Source: Cervus elaphus (lineage: Eukaryota; Chordata; Mammalia; Artiodactyla; Cervidae). Taken from it: DNA of 64,000 bases. The stretch's first letter is position 1. Every line of letters begins with the position of its first letter. The stretch spans positions 42,986,001-43,050,000 of the forward strand of contig NC_057831.1 in assembly GCF_910594005.1 (NCBI RefSeq), given 5' to 3'. The notes beneath the pieces were generated by a model. That model did no database searches. It was not told where the DNA came from and saw only the letters and a program-made list of their open reading frames with translations. Positions 1 to 10,340 of this stretch are shown here, piece by piece. A program made the position numbers and the translations under genes.

Positions 1-1001
1 AAAGAGGGACAAAATTACACTGAGCTTCTCCTTGACTTAATCAGACCAAAAGAATTGAGGTGATTATATCTTTCTTCTTGATTTGATGTTTATGTACCAC
101 AAACAAAATCCATTGCATATACTTGCTGTAATCATAAATCTCTTTAAAGTGTTCCACATTTTGGGAAAAGCTGGGATATACACAATAAATATTTAGGAGG
201 AGTAAGGTAAATCCTAAAGCTAAAGAAAGGAAAGAAAGTCAGAAAGTCTCAGTTTTTAAAATAAAAAACATTTTACTGAAAGTTAGACATCAAATCTAGC
301 CACATACTGAGTACCAGGATCCATCTAATAGCATCTGTGTATTTTCAGGTTACATTCTGACCTTTCTATTATTAGATCCTGTATCATTATATTGAATTGA
401 AGTCAGATTTTATGTTATTCCAAGACACTGGTTCTAACTTCCTGAGTGACTCACAGTCCCTTGAGAATAACAGAGTGTAATTCCTCTTACACTGGATATA
501 AATTCACCTGTATCTTTCTCTCAATAACAAATGAATGAAAGTATGTTATAAGAATAGCCCCAATTTTCTTTAGTTTATAACAAGTAAGACTCAATCCCAG
601 ACTTGTGGTTTTTAATTATTTTTAGTCCTTTGAGATCACCTTCCAAATGGAAAACAGTGTGTCCCACTGGGAGATGCTTGGGAGAACTATAGCCCAAGGG
701 TTCAAAGCAAGTCTATTTTTGGTTTCTCAATGCTTTTTAAGGATCTTGAGATCACTATCAGTTTTCCTAGGTTTCTCTTTTCTGGTATAAACATCCTCAG
801 GTATTTCAAGCTCTGATTTGGAGTTTATATATATTACCCTTATCACTTGGATTGTCCTCATTTAGTGGGGCTTTGTTTTTTAATATCTCTCATTATGTGC
901 AGCCACCAGAAAGAATCCCAGTTCGATAGCTGTCATGTGGCCAGATCATGGAATAGCTGCCACTTCTTGGCAGTTGTATTATCTCTTGATTACTACTGTC
1001 T
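1..1001. other. AT-rich low-copy DNA, no gene seen
   Basis: Stop-rich in all frames and AT-rich. I see no splice-flanked conserved reading frame, no young repeat and no RNA gene. It is the left flank of the first BovB insertion. Confidence 0.6.
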
Positions 1002-1249
1002 AATATTTCATATTTCTGATTTCGGTGTTGACCATCTGGTGATGTCCATGTGTAGAGTCTTCTCTTTTGTTGTTGGAAGAGGGTGTTTGCTATGACCAGT
1101 GCGTTCTCTTGGCAAAACTCTATCAGCCTTTGCCCCGCTTCATTCCGTACTCCAAGGTCAAATTTGCCTGTTACTCAAGGTGTTTCTTGACTTCCTGCTT
1201 TTGCATTCCAGTCCCCTATAATGAAAAGAACATGCTTTTTGGGTGTTAG

Positions 1250-1822
1250 TTATAAAAGGTCTTGTAGGTCTTCATAGAACTGTTCAACTTCAGCTTCTTC
1301 AGCGTTACTGGTTGGGGCATATGCTTGGATTACCATGATATTGAATGATTTGCCTTGGAAACGAACAGAGATCAATCTGTCATTTTTGAGATTGCATCCA
1401 AGTACTGCATTTTGGACTCTTTTGTTGACCATGATGGCTACTCCATTTCTTCTAAGGGATTCCTGCCCACAATAGTAGATATAATGGTCATCTGAGTGAA
1501 ATTCACTCATTCCAGTCCATTTTAGTTCACTGATTCCCAGAATGTCGACATTCACTCTTGCCATCTCCTGTTTGACCACTTCCAATTTGCCTTGATTCAT
1601 GGACTGAGCATTCCAGGTTCCTATGCAATATTGCTCTTTACAGCATTGGACCTTGCTTCTGTCACCAGTCACATCCACAACTGGGTATTGTTTTTGCTTT
1701 GGCTCCATCCCTTCATTCTTTCTGGAGTTATTTCTCCACTGATCTACAGTAGCATATTGGGCACCTACCGACCTGGGGAGTTCCTCTTTCAGTGTCCTAT
1801 CATTTTGCCAGCAATATTTCAT
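1250..1822 (-). pseudogene. BovB endonuclease fragment (inverted piece)
   Basis: A 190-residue open stretch matching the N-terminal apurinic-type endonuclease of RTE elements, which in live elements nicks target DNA in the nucleus. Visible landmarks are the IGTWNAQS block (Asn near residue 71), the GISELKWTGM block with the catalytic-type Glu near 99, SDDHYIYYCGQ near 110-120 and the QAYAPTSN block towards the end. The recognisable homology continues leftward to about 1014 in other frames, so the fragment is frameshifted as well as cut off. It lies on the opposite strand to the reverse transcriptase of the same copy. It is a relic, not a gene. Confidence 0.85.
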
Positions 1823-1976
1823 TCATATCCTATCAATATGCCAGCAAATTTGGAAAACTCAGCAGTGGTCACAGGACTGGAAAAGGTCAGTTTTCATTCC
1901 AGTCTCTAAGAAAGGCAATGCCAAAGAATGCTCAAACTCCCCCACAATTGCACTCATCTCACATGCTAGTAAAGTA

Positions 1977-2732
1977 ATGCTCAAAATTCTCCAAGCCAGG
2001 CTTCAGCAATACATGAACCATGTACTTCCAGATGTTCAAGCTGGTTTTAGAAAAGGCAGAGGAACCAGAGATCAAATTGCCAACATCCACTGGATCATCA
2101 AAAAAGCAAGAGAGTTCCAGAAAAACATATATTTCTGCTTTATTGACTACGCCAAAGCCTTAGACTGTGTGGATCACAATAAGCTGTGGAAAATTCTGAA
2201 AGAGATGGGAATACCAGACCACCTGACCTGCCTCTTGAGAAACTTGTATGAGTACATCATGAGAAACGCTGGGCTGGAAGAAGCACAAGCTGGAATCAAG
2301 ATTGCCGGGAGAAATATCAATAACCTCAGATATGCAGATGACACCACCCTTATGGCAGAAAGTGACGATGAACTAAAAAGCTTTTTGATGAACGTGAAAG
2401 AGGAGAGTGAAAAAGTTGGCTTAAAGCTCAGCATTCAGAAAACTAAGATCATGGCATCTGGTCCCATCACCTCATGGGAAATAGATGGGGAAACAGTGGA
2501 AACAGTGTCAGACTTTATTTTTTGGGGCTCCAAAATCACTGTAGATGGTGATTGCAGCCATAAAATTAAAAGACGCTTACTCCTTGGAAGGAAAGTTATG
2601 ACCAACCTAGACAGCATGTTAAAAAGCAGAGACATTACTTTGCCAATAAAGGTCCATCTGGTCAAAGCTGTGGTTTTTCCAGTGGTCATGTATGGATGTG
2701 AGAGTTGGACTATAAAGAAAGCTGAGCGCTGA
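1977..2732 (+). pseudogene. BovB reverse transcriptase fragment with internal deletion
   Basis: A 251-residue open frame from the RTE reverse transcriptase. It shows the DVQAGFRKGRGTRDQ block (residues 19-33), the motif-A block FIDYAKALD (55-63) and the catalytic YADD (119-122). Compared with the BovB copy near 22.6 kb, about 40 codons between LLRNLY and EYIMRNAG are absent at about position 2250. That removes the QGCxLSP-type block of the palm, so the protein would be inactive even though the frame stays open. Coding homology continues past the stop at 2730 to the 3' end (the DGITDSMDMG block near 2995), so at least one further disabling change is present. In-frame loss by chance is the simplest reading. 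Confidence 0.88.
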
Positions 2733-3123
2733 AAAATTGATGTTTTTGAACTGTGGTGCTGGAGAAGACTTTTGAGAGTCCCTTGGACTGCAAGGAGATC
2801 CAACCAGTCCATCCTGAAGGAGATCAGTCCTGGGTGTTCATTGGAAGGACTGATGCAGAAGCTGAAACTCCAATACTTTGGCCACTTCATGTGAAGAGTT
2901 GACTCATTGGAAAAGACCCTGATGCCAGGAGGGATTGGGGGCAGGAGGAGAAGGGGACAACAGAGGATGAGGTGGTTGAATGGCATCACCGACTCGATGG
3001 ACATGGGTTTGGGTGGACTCCAGGAGTTGGTGATGGACAGGGAGGCCTGGCATGCTGTGATTCATGGGGTCGCAAAGAGTCAGACACGACTGAGCGACTG
3101 AACTGAACTGAACTGAATATTTC

Positions 3124-3444
3124 CTATGATCATTTGAGATACCAAATTCCAATGTTGGCTCATATAGAAATTGTAGTCAATGAAAACCTTAGATTGTTTA
3201 ATTTTGTTATGAATTGCTGGTTCTCTAAACTTGGCTCCACATCTGCTGGAATTTCCATACAAAAATTAAGGGAAAAGTAGAAGGAAGCTGACAGAAGGGC
3301 TAAGAATAAAAGAAAACAATGCAGTGAATTTCAAGTGTGACATATATTAAATTATCTATTTATTGTGTATTAAAATACAATTATCAGAGAAATCTGTGGT
3401 TTCATAGGTATTTTTAGTTAGAATTAGTCTATGTTTTAAAAGAC
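3124..3444. other. Low-copy AT-rich spacer
   Basis: No gene or recognisable repeat between the BovB target duplication and the older L1 fragment. Confidence 0.5.
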
Positions 3445-3540
3445 AATTGAGCCACCAGCTATCAGGAAAATGCAATTCAAAACCACAAGAGATAGTACTT
3501 TACATCTGCTAGGAAGTGCTGTAATCAAAAAGTCAGGTAA
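3445..3540 (+). repeat. Older L1 fragment, left half
   Basis: Resembles the L1 ORF2 end region (for example aaaatgcaattcaaaaccac followed by the atcaaaaagtcag block). It breaks at the 5' end of the large L1, and the homology resumes on the far side at about 10344 (agtaacaaatattgttgagg). The two halves join at the target duplication, so this older L1 was the landing site. Confidence 0.75.
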
Positions 3541-4149
3541 GGGGAGAACAAGATGGCAGAGGAGTAGGTGGATGTGGAGTACATCTCTCTCCATGGGTAC
3601 ATCAGGAATATACCTCCAGACACAGAAGTGCATGCAGAACACCAGCTGAGAGAGGACAGGAGTACCTGACCAGTGGAAAAGAATATATAGAACTACGCAA
3701 AACTCAGTAGGATGAAGGAACTAGGGGAAAAAACAGGAGTGTTAGAAGGACTGGACCTGCCCTTGGCAGGTGGGCGAAGTGAAGCAGGAGTCTGATCCTC
3801 ATAGCAGGGCAATTGTCTGAATCAGAGGAGAAACTTTTAAGGCTGAGAGTGAAACAGGTGATCTGTGGAAGCCTAAATGGAATGAGAATCAGACAGTCCT
3901 TGCCGCAGCCATACATACCCCGGGCAGTAACAGAGTTTCTCCTCAAAGGAGCAGCAGCTGGGAGCTGGAGTTAAGGGATTGTGGAGCAATCCCAGGGTGA
4001 GGGCTGCTGTTGACTGCAGAGAGTTGGATTGAGGGGATGTGAGGGCAGAGATTATGGTGAGAAATGAGGTGGAAAAAAGCCAGGCAGCCATGGAAGCAAG
4101 GCGATACTGCTGAGTCACACGTAGGGGGTGGAGCCATCACCATAGCCTT

Positions 4150-4412
4150 TCTCTGAGGACATGCCAGCTTGCGCAACTGAACAATAGAGAGGCTGGCCCA
4201 TCAAATGCCTGACGCACTGAACTACAGAGCAAGACCCCACACAGGGTGCTCATTTCAGGGACTGATTTGCAGATCTACAGGGTAGGACCCCAGTCAGGGG
4301 GGCCCCTGTAGGTGCCTGACGTGCTGGACAACAGAGAAAGACCCCAGGCGAGGGAGCCCTCTAAATGCCTGAGCGGGCAGAGCTACAAGAAAGACTGGCC
4401 AAAGAGGCCTTC
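4150..4412 (+). repeat. About 53-bp tandem repeat in L1 5'UTR
   Basis: Four to five diverged units. The recurring core is gcctgacgcactga near 4207, ggactgatttgcag near 4259, gcctgacgtgctgg near 4313 and gcctgagcgggcag near 4367, each followed by an acagagnaagacccc-like block. Spacing is 52-54 bp. A weaker unit lies near 4154. Confidence 0.7.
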
Positions 4413-4574
4413 TGATTGCCAGCCACAAAAGGGTCAAAAAAAGACTCTGATAGGGCCATGACGCTTGCAACAAAGGCAGTCTGTATCCCTGCACACTTGG
4501 CGCTGCCAGGGTCCCTGCAAGCCAAGCAGCTGCACCATCTTCACACTCAACTCTCACTGGGGCAGAGCTGCCAC

Positions 4575-4735
4575 AGGCAAAAAAAAAAAAAAAAGTCTTG
4601 TGTTTATGCACATAGGGTCACTTCGGTCATGTCCGACTCTTTGCGACCCTGTAGACTGTGGCCTGCCAGACTTCTTTATCAGAGAAGGGGGCTCTCCAGG
4701 CAGGAATACTGGAGTGTATTGGACAAGATTGGTTG
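4575..4735 (-). repeat. SINE-like segment inside L1 5'UTR
   Basis: A run of 16 A residues (4579-4594) is followed by tcatgtccgactctttgcga and a caggcaggaatactggag block. These are hallmarks of the Bov-tA/BovB 3' region, read here in the antisense sense. It is either an insertion specific to this copy or an ancestral part of the ruminant L1 5'UTR. I suspect the latter from memory of the family but cannot prove it. Confidence 0.6.
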
Positions 4736-5424
4736 CTATACCCTTCTAGAGCACTATATTTCCTGCTACCCCCCTGCCAACCCTCCTGAGTACCTGGTGC
4801 TGCCAGAACCCCTGTGACCCAAGCAGCTGCAGCACCTCCACACCTGGCTCTCAGAGGGGCAAACCCAAGTCCTCCAGGGCAGCCTCAGGGCAAAGCCCAG
4901 TGGACAACACACGTGTAGAGGTGGAAATAAAACCACAATTGAAACCCAGGGCTAGTGTGGCTAAAGAAGAAGATCCAAAACCTTCCCACTAGCTGTACAA
5001 ACTGTAGATTAAACCCATATGATCAACTAAGCAGACTCCATGTCTATGGAATATATAAAAGGCCATTGAGAGTGCCCACAAAAGAAAAATGCACTAGCTC
5101 TGATACCTGTGGACGTTGGAGACAAGAACACATAGGAGTAGGAGCAGATTAAAATCTGAGCAGCCCCTAGAGCAGGTCCAGAGATCAGCACAGTGTTGGA
5201 GGGCATCCTAGGGAGGTTAGCTGAACTGCGATTCCAGCACGGGAAAGGACTCTGACAGCAGTAACTCAAGAAAAACATTTATTATTCTTACTTTTTGACT
5301 TGTTCTATAGATTCTTTTGGATTTTTTTCTTTTTTTCTTTCCTTTTTTTCTCCCTCTGTTTTAGCTGTCAGTTTTATTGGCACTAGAAACCCAGTTAAGC
5401 TTTTGAGCTTTTTTATTTCCTCAG

Positions 5425-6405
5425 TCACATTTTTTACTGTTGTCATAAACCTCTGCCTCTATGTTGGGCTTTTGTAGTTCTGTGGAGTTTTCCTCTTTTC
5501 TTCCCCCTCTCTTTTTAAAATTTAAATTAAAAAAAATTTAAACCTATTATTATTTTTTCTACATTTATTCCTTTGTTTGCTTTTCCTACTGTTCTTTCCT
5601 CTTGCAGTTAATCTTCAATGTATATAAATCTACTTTTATTTAACTTTGCACATCTTTCTTTCTTTTCTTTCTCTCCTTTTTTCTCAACATATATGTTAGT
5701 TTTATTTTCATTCATTTATTCCCCAATTGGCACCTTGCTTTAGTTTTGTTTTCCAGTTTGTGCTTTAATTAGTTTTGTTCTGGTAGACATAATTTTTGGC
5801 ATTCTTTGTTCACCAGGTCAATCCAGTGTACTTTAATTTTTTGAACTGTTTTGATTTTGCTTATGACTGTATATGTATATGTGTATATTCACTAATATTT
5901 TCTATTGTTGGTATAAACCTCTGCCTTTATATTGGGCTTTTGCAGTTCTGTAGAATTTTCCTTTCTCCGCCACCCCTTTTTGCTTTCTTCTTCCATTTTC
6001 TTCTCTTTTCTCTTTTTTATAATTTTAATTTTTTATACCTATTATATTTTTTCTACATTTATTCCTTTGCTTACCTTTCCTACGGTTCTTTTCCTCTTGC
6101 AGCCAATCTTTAATGTATATAAATCTTCTTCATCTACCTCTATTTAACTTTGCATATCTATTATTTCTTTCTTTCCTTTCCTCTCAACATAGTTGTTAGT
6201 TTTGTTTTCTTTGCTTTATTCCCCACTTGGCACCTTGCTTTAGTTTTGCTTTCCAGTTGTGCTTATTTTAGTTTTGTTCCTAACTGGTAAATATAATTTT
6301 TGATTTCCCTTATTTGCCAGGTGAATCTATGGTACTTTATCTCTGTTGGACTGTTTTCACTTTGCTCATGGGTGAATATGTATATGTGTATATTCCATTA
6401 TTTTA
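5425..6405 (+). repeat. T-rich tandem duplication (about 490 bp x 2) between L1 5'UTR and ORF2
   Basis: Two diverged copies in direct order, about 5425-5907 and 5908-6405. Shared landmarks in the same order are ataaacctctgcct (5444 and 5912), ctgtagaa/ctgtggag followed by ttttcc, ccttgctttagttttg (5735 and 6235) and tatatgtatatgtgtatatt (5871; near 6376 without the first two bases). The stretch is strongly T-rich and has no long open frame on either strand beyond simple hydrophobic runs. It occupies the place where ORF1, about 1 kb long, is expected. Confidence 0.75.
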
Positions 6406-6508
6406 GCTATTATTTGCCTGATTTTGTAACCACCATTTGTCTGGGGTTCATCTTTGGTTTCTCGTTTTTGGATATTTGCTTTAATCTCACTTAAGGCCAT
6501 ATATATCA

Positions 6509-6830
6509 ATGATTACTTTAAATATAAATTGGTTAAATGCTCCAACCAAAAGAAACAGGCTGTATGAATGGATACAAAAACAAGACCCATATATATGCTG
6601 TCTACAAGAAACCCACTTCAGACCTAAAGACACATACATACTGAATGTGAGAGGATGGAAAAATATATTCCATACAAATGGGAAGCAAAAGAAAGCTGAT
6701 GTACAATTCTCATATCAGACAAAATAGACCTTAAAATAAAGATTACAAGAGATAAGGAAGGACACTACATAATGATCAAGGGATCAATCCAAGAGGAAGA
6801 CATAACAATTGTCAAAAGGGAAATAAAAAA
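6509..6830 (+). pseudogene. L1 ORF2 endonuclease, N-terminal remnant
   Basis: Begins MITLNINWLNAPTKRNRL and has the CCLQETHF block with the conserved Glu near residue 36, the hallmark start of L1 ORF2p endonuclease. The frame breaks at 6727, but homology continues (an FKIKI..DKEGHYIMIKGSIQ-like stretch) to about 6820. It then jumps to the EIKNFLETND-like region well downstream of the endonuclease. The intervening 150 or so codons, carrying the later catalytic residues, are deleted. The endonuclease is therefore non-functional. Confidence 0.88.
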
Positions 6831-8480
6831 TTTCTAGAAACAAATGACAATGAAAACATGACAAATCAAAACCTATAGGATGCAGCAAAAGCAGTCCTAA
6901 GAGGGAAGTTTATAGCAATATAATCCTACCTCAAGAAGCAAGAAAAACATTGAATAGGCAGCCTAATGTTACACCTAAAACAACTGGAAAAAGAAGAGCA
7001 AAAAACCCCCAAAATTCATGGAAGGAAAGAAATAATAAATGTATGAGCAGAAATAAATGAAAAAGAAATGAAAGAAGCAATAATAACGATTAATAAAACT
7101 AAAAGCTGGTTCTTTGAGAAGATAAACAAAATTGACAAACCATTAGCTAGACTCATCAAGAAAAAAAGAAGAATCAAATCAACAAAATTAGAAATTAAGA
7201 AGGAGAGGTTACAATAGACAATGCAGAAATACAAAGGATATAAGAGACTATAATGAACAACTATATGGCAATAAAATAGATAACCTGGAAGAAATGGACA
7301 GATTTTTGGAAAAGTTCAATCTTCCAAGACTGAACCAGGAAGAAATAGAAATTATGAACAACCCAATTACAAGCAGTGAAATTGAAACTGTGATCAAAAA
7401 TCTCCCAAAAAACAAAAGCCCAGGAGCAGATGGCTTCACAGGGGAATTCTATCAAACATTTAGAGAAGAGCTAATGCCTATCCTTCTAAAACTCTCAAAA
7501 AATTGCAAAGGAAGGAACACTTCCAAACTCATTCCACGAGGCCACCATCACCCTGACACCAAAACCAAACAAAGACAACACAAGAAAAGAAAACTACAGG
7601 TCAATATCACTGATGAACATAGATGCAAAAATCCTCAACAAAATTTTAACAAACAGAATTGAGCAACACATCAAAAAGCTCATACACTATGATCAAGTTG
7701 GGTTTATTCTAGGGATGCAAGGATTCTTCAATATATGAAAATCAATCAATGAGATACACCTTATTAACAAATTGAAAGATAAAAACCATATGATTGTCTC
7801 AGTAGATGCAGAAAAAGATTTTGACAAATTTCAGCACCTATTTATGATTAAAACTCTTCAAAAAATGGGCATAAAAGGAAACTACCTCAATATAGTAAGG
7901 TCCATACATGGTAAGCCTTGATAAGCCTAGAGCAAACATTATTCTCAATGGTGAAAAGCTGAAAGCATTCCCCCTAAGAAGACAAGGGTGTCCACTTTCA
8001 CCACTATCATTCAACATAATTCTGGAAGTCTTAGCTATAGCAATCAGAGAAGAAAAAGAAATAAAAGGAATCCAGACTGGAAAAGAAGCAAATCTCTCAC
8101 TGTTTGCAGATGACATGATAGTGTATACAGAAAACTCTGAAGATAGTATCAGAAAATTACTAGAGCTAATCCGTGAATTTAGCAAAGTTGCAGGATACAA
8201 AATCAATACACAGAAATCACTTGTATTTCTATATACTAATAACAAAAAATCAGAAAGAGAAGTTAAGGAATCAATCCCATTCACCATTGCAACAAAAAGA
8301 ATTAAATATCTAGGAATAAACTTACCTGAAGAGACAAAAGAACTGTACACAGAATGTTATAAGACACTTATGAAAGAAATCAAAGATGATATAAAGATGG
8401 AGAGATATTCAATGTTCCTGGGTAGGAAGAATCAATATTGTGAAAATGACTATACTACCAAATGCAATCTACAGATTTAA
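6831..8480 (+). pseudogene. L1 ORF2 reverse transcriptase remnant
   Basis: Successive frames carry the ORF2 pre-RT region, then SSEIETVIKNLPKNKSPGADG and GEFYQTFREEL (about 7370-7470). A shift near 7505 follows, then the INIDAKILNK-like block and the palm with GCPLSPLSFNIILEVLA (near 7986) and SLFADDMIVYTENSED (near 8098-8145). The catalytic FADD is still present, but the frame is broken by several shifts and stops. The largest intact pieces are 7294-7662 and 7908-8480. In an active element this would copy L1 RNA at nicked target DNA. Confidence 0.88.
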
Positions 8481-9817
8481 TGTGATCCCTATCAAATTAC
8501 AAATCGCATTTTCCCCAGAACTAGAACAAAAAATTTCACAATTCATATGGAAACACAAAACAAACTAAATAGCCAAAGCAGTCTGGAGAAAGAAGACTGG
8601 AGTAGGAAGAATCAAGCTTCCTGATTTCAGATTATACTACAAAACTACAGTCATCAAGACGGTATGTTACCAGCACAAAAACAGAAATACAGACCAATGG
8701 AACAAGATAGAAAGCCCAGAAATAAACCCATGCCCCTATGGGTACCTTATTTTTGACAAAGGAGGCAAGAATATAAAATTGGGAAAAGAGAGCCTCTTCA
8801 ATAAATGGTGCTGGGAAAACTGGACAGATACCTGTAAAAGAATGAAATTAGAACAGTTCCTAACACCATACACAAAGATAAATTCAAAATGGATTAAAGA
8901 TCTAAATGTAAGACCAGAAACTATAAAACTCTTAGAGGAAACTATAGGCAGAACACTCGATGACATAAATCAAAGCAAAATCCTCTATGACCCACCTACT
9001 AGAGTAACAGAAATAAAAACAAAAGTAAACAAGTGGTACCTGATTAAACTTAAAAGCTTTTGTACAGCAAATGAAATTATAAGCAAGGTAAAAATACAAC
9101 CCTCAGAATGGGAGAAAATAATAGCAAATGAAACAACTGACAAAGGATTAGTTTCCAAAATATACAAGCAGCTCATACAACTCAATACAAGAAAAACAAA
9201 CAACCCAGTCTAAAAGTGGAAAAAAGACCTAAACTGACATTTCTCCAAAGAAGACATGCAGACGGCTAACAAACACATGAAAATATGCTCAACATTGCTC
9301 ATTATTAGAGAAATGCAAAGCAAAACTACAATCAGATATCACCTCACATCGATCAGAATGGCCCTCGTCAAAAAATCTACAAACAATAAGTGCTGGAGAG
9401 GGTGTGGAGAAAAGGGAACACTCTTGCACTGTTGGTGGGAATGTAAATTGATACAACCAAAGGGAAGACAGTATGGAGATTCCTTAAAAAACTAGGAATA
9501 AAACCATAATATGGCCCAGCAATCCCACTCCTAGGCATATACCCTGAGGAAACCAAAATTGTAAGAGACACATGTATCCCATTGTTCATTGCAGCACTAT
9601 TTACAATAGTAGAACATGGAAGCAACCTAGATGTCCATCGACAGATGAATGGATAAACAAGTTTTGGTACATCTACACAGTGGAATATTATTCAGCCATA
9701 AAAAAGAACACATGTGAGTCAGTTCTAATGAGGTGGATGAACCTCGAATCTATTATACAGAGTGAAGTGAGTCAGAAAAATAAATACTATATTCTAATGC
9801 ATATATACAGAATCTAG
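8481..9817 (+). pseudogene. L1 ORF2 C-terminal domain remnant
   Basis: Contains FNKWCWENWTDTCKRMKLEQ and INSKWIKDLNVRPETIKLLE (frame 8779-9213). Then comes the Cys-rich C-terminal segment CWRGCGEKGTLLHCWWECK (near 9391-9447), which has the conserved C..C...H...C spacing of L1 ORF2p. After that comes STDEWINKFWYIYTVEYYSAIKKN (near 9640-9710). Frames change between these blocks and there is an early stop at 9211. Confidence 0.88.
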
Positions 9818-10177
9818 AAAATGGTACTGAAGAATTTATTTACAGGGCACCAGTGGAGAAACAGACATAAAGAAGAGACTTATGGACATGGGGACGGGGG
9901 AGGAGAGGGTGAGGTGTATGGAAAGAGTAACAAGGAAACTTACACTACCATATGTAAAATAGATAGCCAACGGGAATTTCCTGTATGGCTCAGGAAACTC
10001 AAACAGGGGCTCTGTGTCAACCTGGAGGGATGGGATGGAGAGGGTGATGGGAGGGAGGTTCAAAAGGGAGGGGATATATGTATACCTATGCCTGATTCAT
10101 GTTGAGGTTTGACAGAAGACAGCAAAATTCTCTAAAGCAATTATCCTTCAATAAAAAAATATATAAACTAAAAAAAA
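9818..10177 (+). repeat. L1 3'UTR and first poly(A)
   Basis: The G-rich stretch near 9891-9912 and 10020-10075, a gattcatgttgaggtttgac block and the aattatccttcaataaaa end are typical of ruminant L1 3' ends. An AATAAA lies at 10150-10155 and an A-run at 10170-10177. Confidence 0.8.
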
Positions 10178-10332
10178 CCCTTGAAAGTGTTCTAAAATTA
10201 TTATTTTCCTGATCATAGGGTTTTAAATGTTGAAATATTTCAGGATATATCCTAAGGAGTGACATCAGTGTTAATAGAACTAGTTTTTGTGTTTTTATTG
10301 ATTTTTAAAATAAAACTTCAATGTTTTTTCTT
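10178..10332 (+). repeat. Putative L1 3'-transduced segment
   Basis: Unrelated to L1, lying between the L1 A-run and a second A-run (10333-10343). AATAAA at 10309-10314 sits 18 bases before the second A-run, which is normal spacing for a polyadenylation signal. The target duplication lies outside it. The simplest reading is read-through at the source locus and co-mobilisation of its 3' flank. Confidence 0.72.
10309..10314 (+). promoter_or_regulatory. Polyadenylation signal used by the read-through L1 RNA
   Basis: Canonical AATAAA followed 18 bases later by an 11-base A-run with a T-rich stretch between. Functional use is inferred from the position of the A-run and target duplication. Confidence 0.6.
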
Positions 10333-10340
10333 AAAAAAAA

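Larger units (their letters stand above)
1002..3123 (+). mobile_element. BovB (RTE) LINE with inverted 5' segment
   Basis: A non-LTR retrotransposon copy in two opposed pieces. About 1014-1830 reads as BovB on the minus strand (region before the endonuclease plus most of the endonuclease). About 1833-3115 reads on the plus strand (reverse transcriptase to the 3' end). It ends in the ACTGA-type tandem tail typical of BovB. The 8-mer aatatttc occurs just before the inverted part (1002-1009) and just after the tail (3116-3123), which fits a target-site duplication. Sequence between the endonuclease end and the start of the reverse transcriptase is missing. An inverted 5' piece, a sense 3' piece and a central loss is the usual outcome of twin priming. 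The copy is dead. Confidence 0.9.
3541..5280 (+). repeat. L1 5'UTR
   Basis: GC-richer than its surroundings and without a long open frame. It carries a short tandem array (4150-4412) and a SINE-like insert (4575-4735). In L1 this region holds the internal promoter. I cannot point to specific factor sites by eye, and promoter activity here is only inferred from position. Confidence 0.7.
3541..10332 (+). mobile_element. Ruminant L1, 5'-complete, ORF1 not found, with 3' transduction
   Basis: Starts with ggggagaacaagatggcaga, which I recognise as the 5' end of ruminant L1. It runs through a long 5'UTR, a T-rich 1.2-kb non-coding stretch where ORF1 would be expected, a decayed ORF2, an L1 3'UTR and an A-run at 10170-10177. 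About 155 bp of unrelated sequence and a second A-run follow. Flanks aaaaagtcaggtaa (3527-3540) and aaagagtcagatag (10341-10354) match at 11 of 14 positions and are the likely target-site duplication. They enclose the extra 3' DNA, so the whole 6.8 kb arrived as one event. ORF2 has a large endonuclease deletion, frameshifts and stops, so the copy is inactive. Confidence 0.9.

Noticed and set aside
1592..1909. 105-codon plus-strand frame
   Set aside because: Lies opposite the BovB endonuclease fragment and across the inversion junction. An antisense shadow.
2435..3004. 189-codon minus-strand frame
   Set aside because: Antisense of the BovB reverse transcriptase end, seen again at other BovB copies. 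Not a gene.
5796..6113. 105-codon hydrophobic frame in the T-rich tract
   Set aside because: Phe/Leu/Tyr runs follow directly from T-rich composition. No start context or membrane-protein family match.
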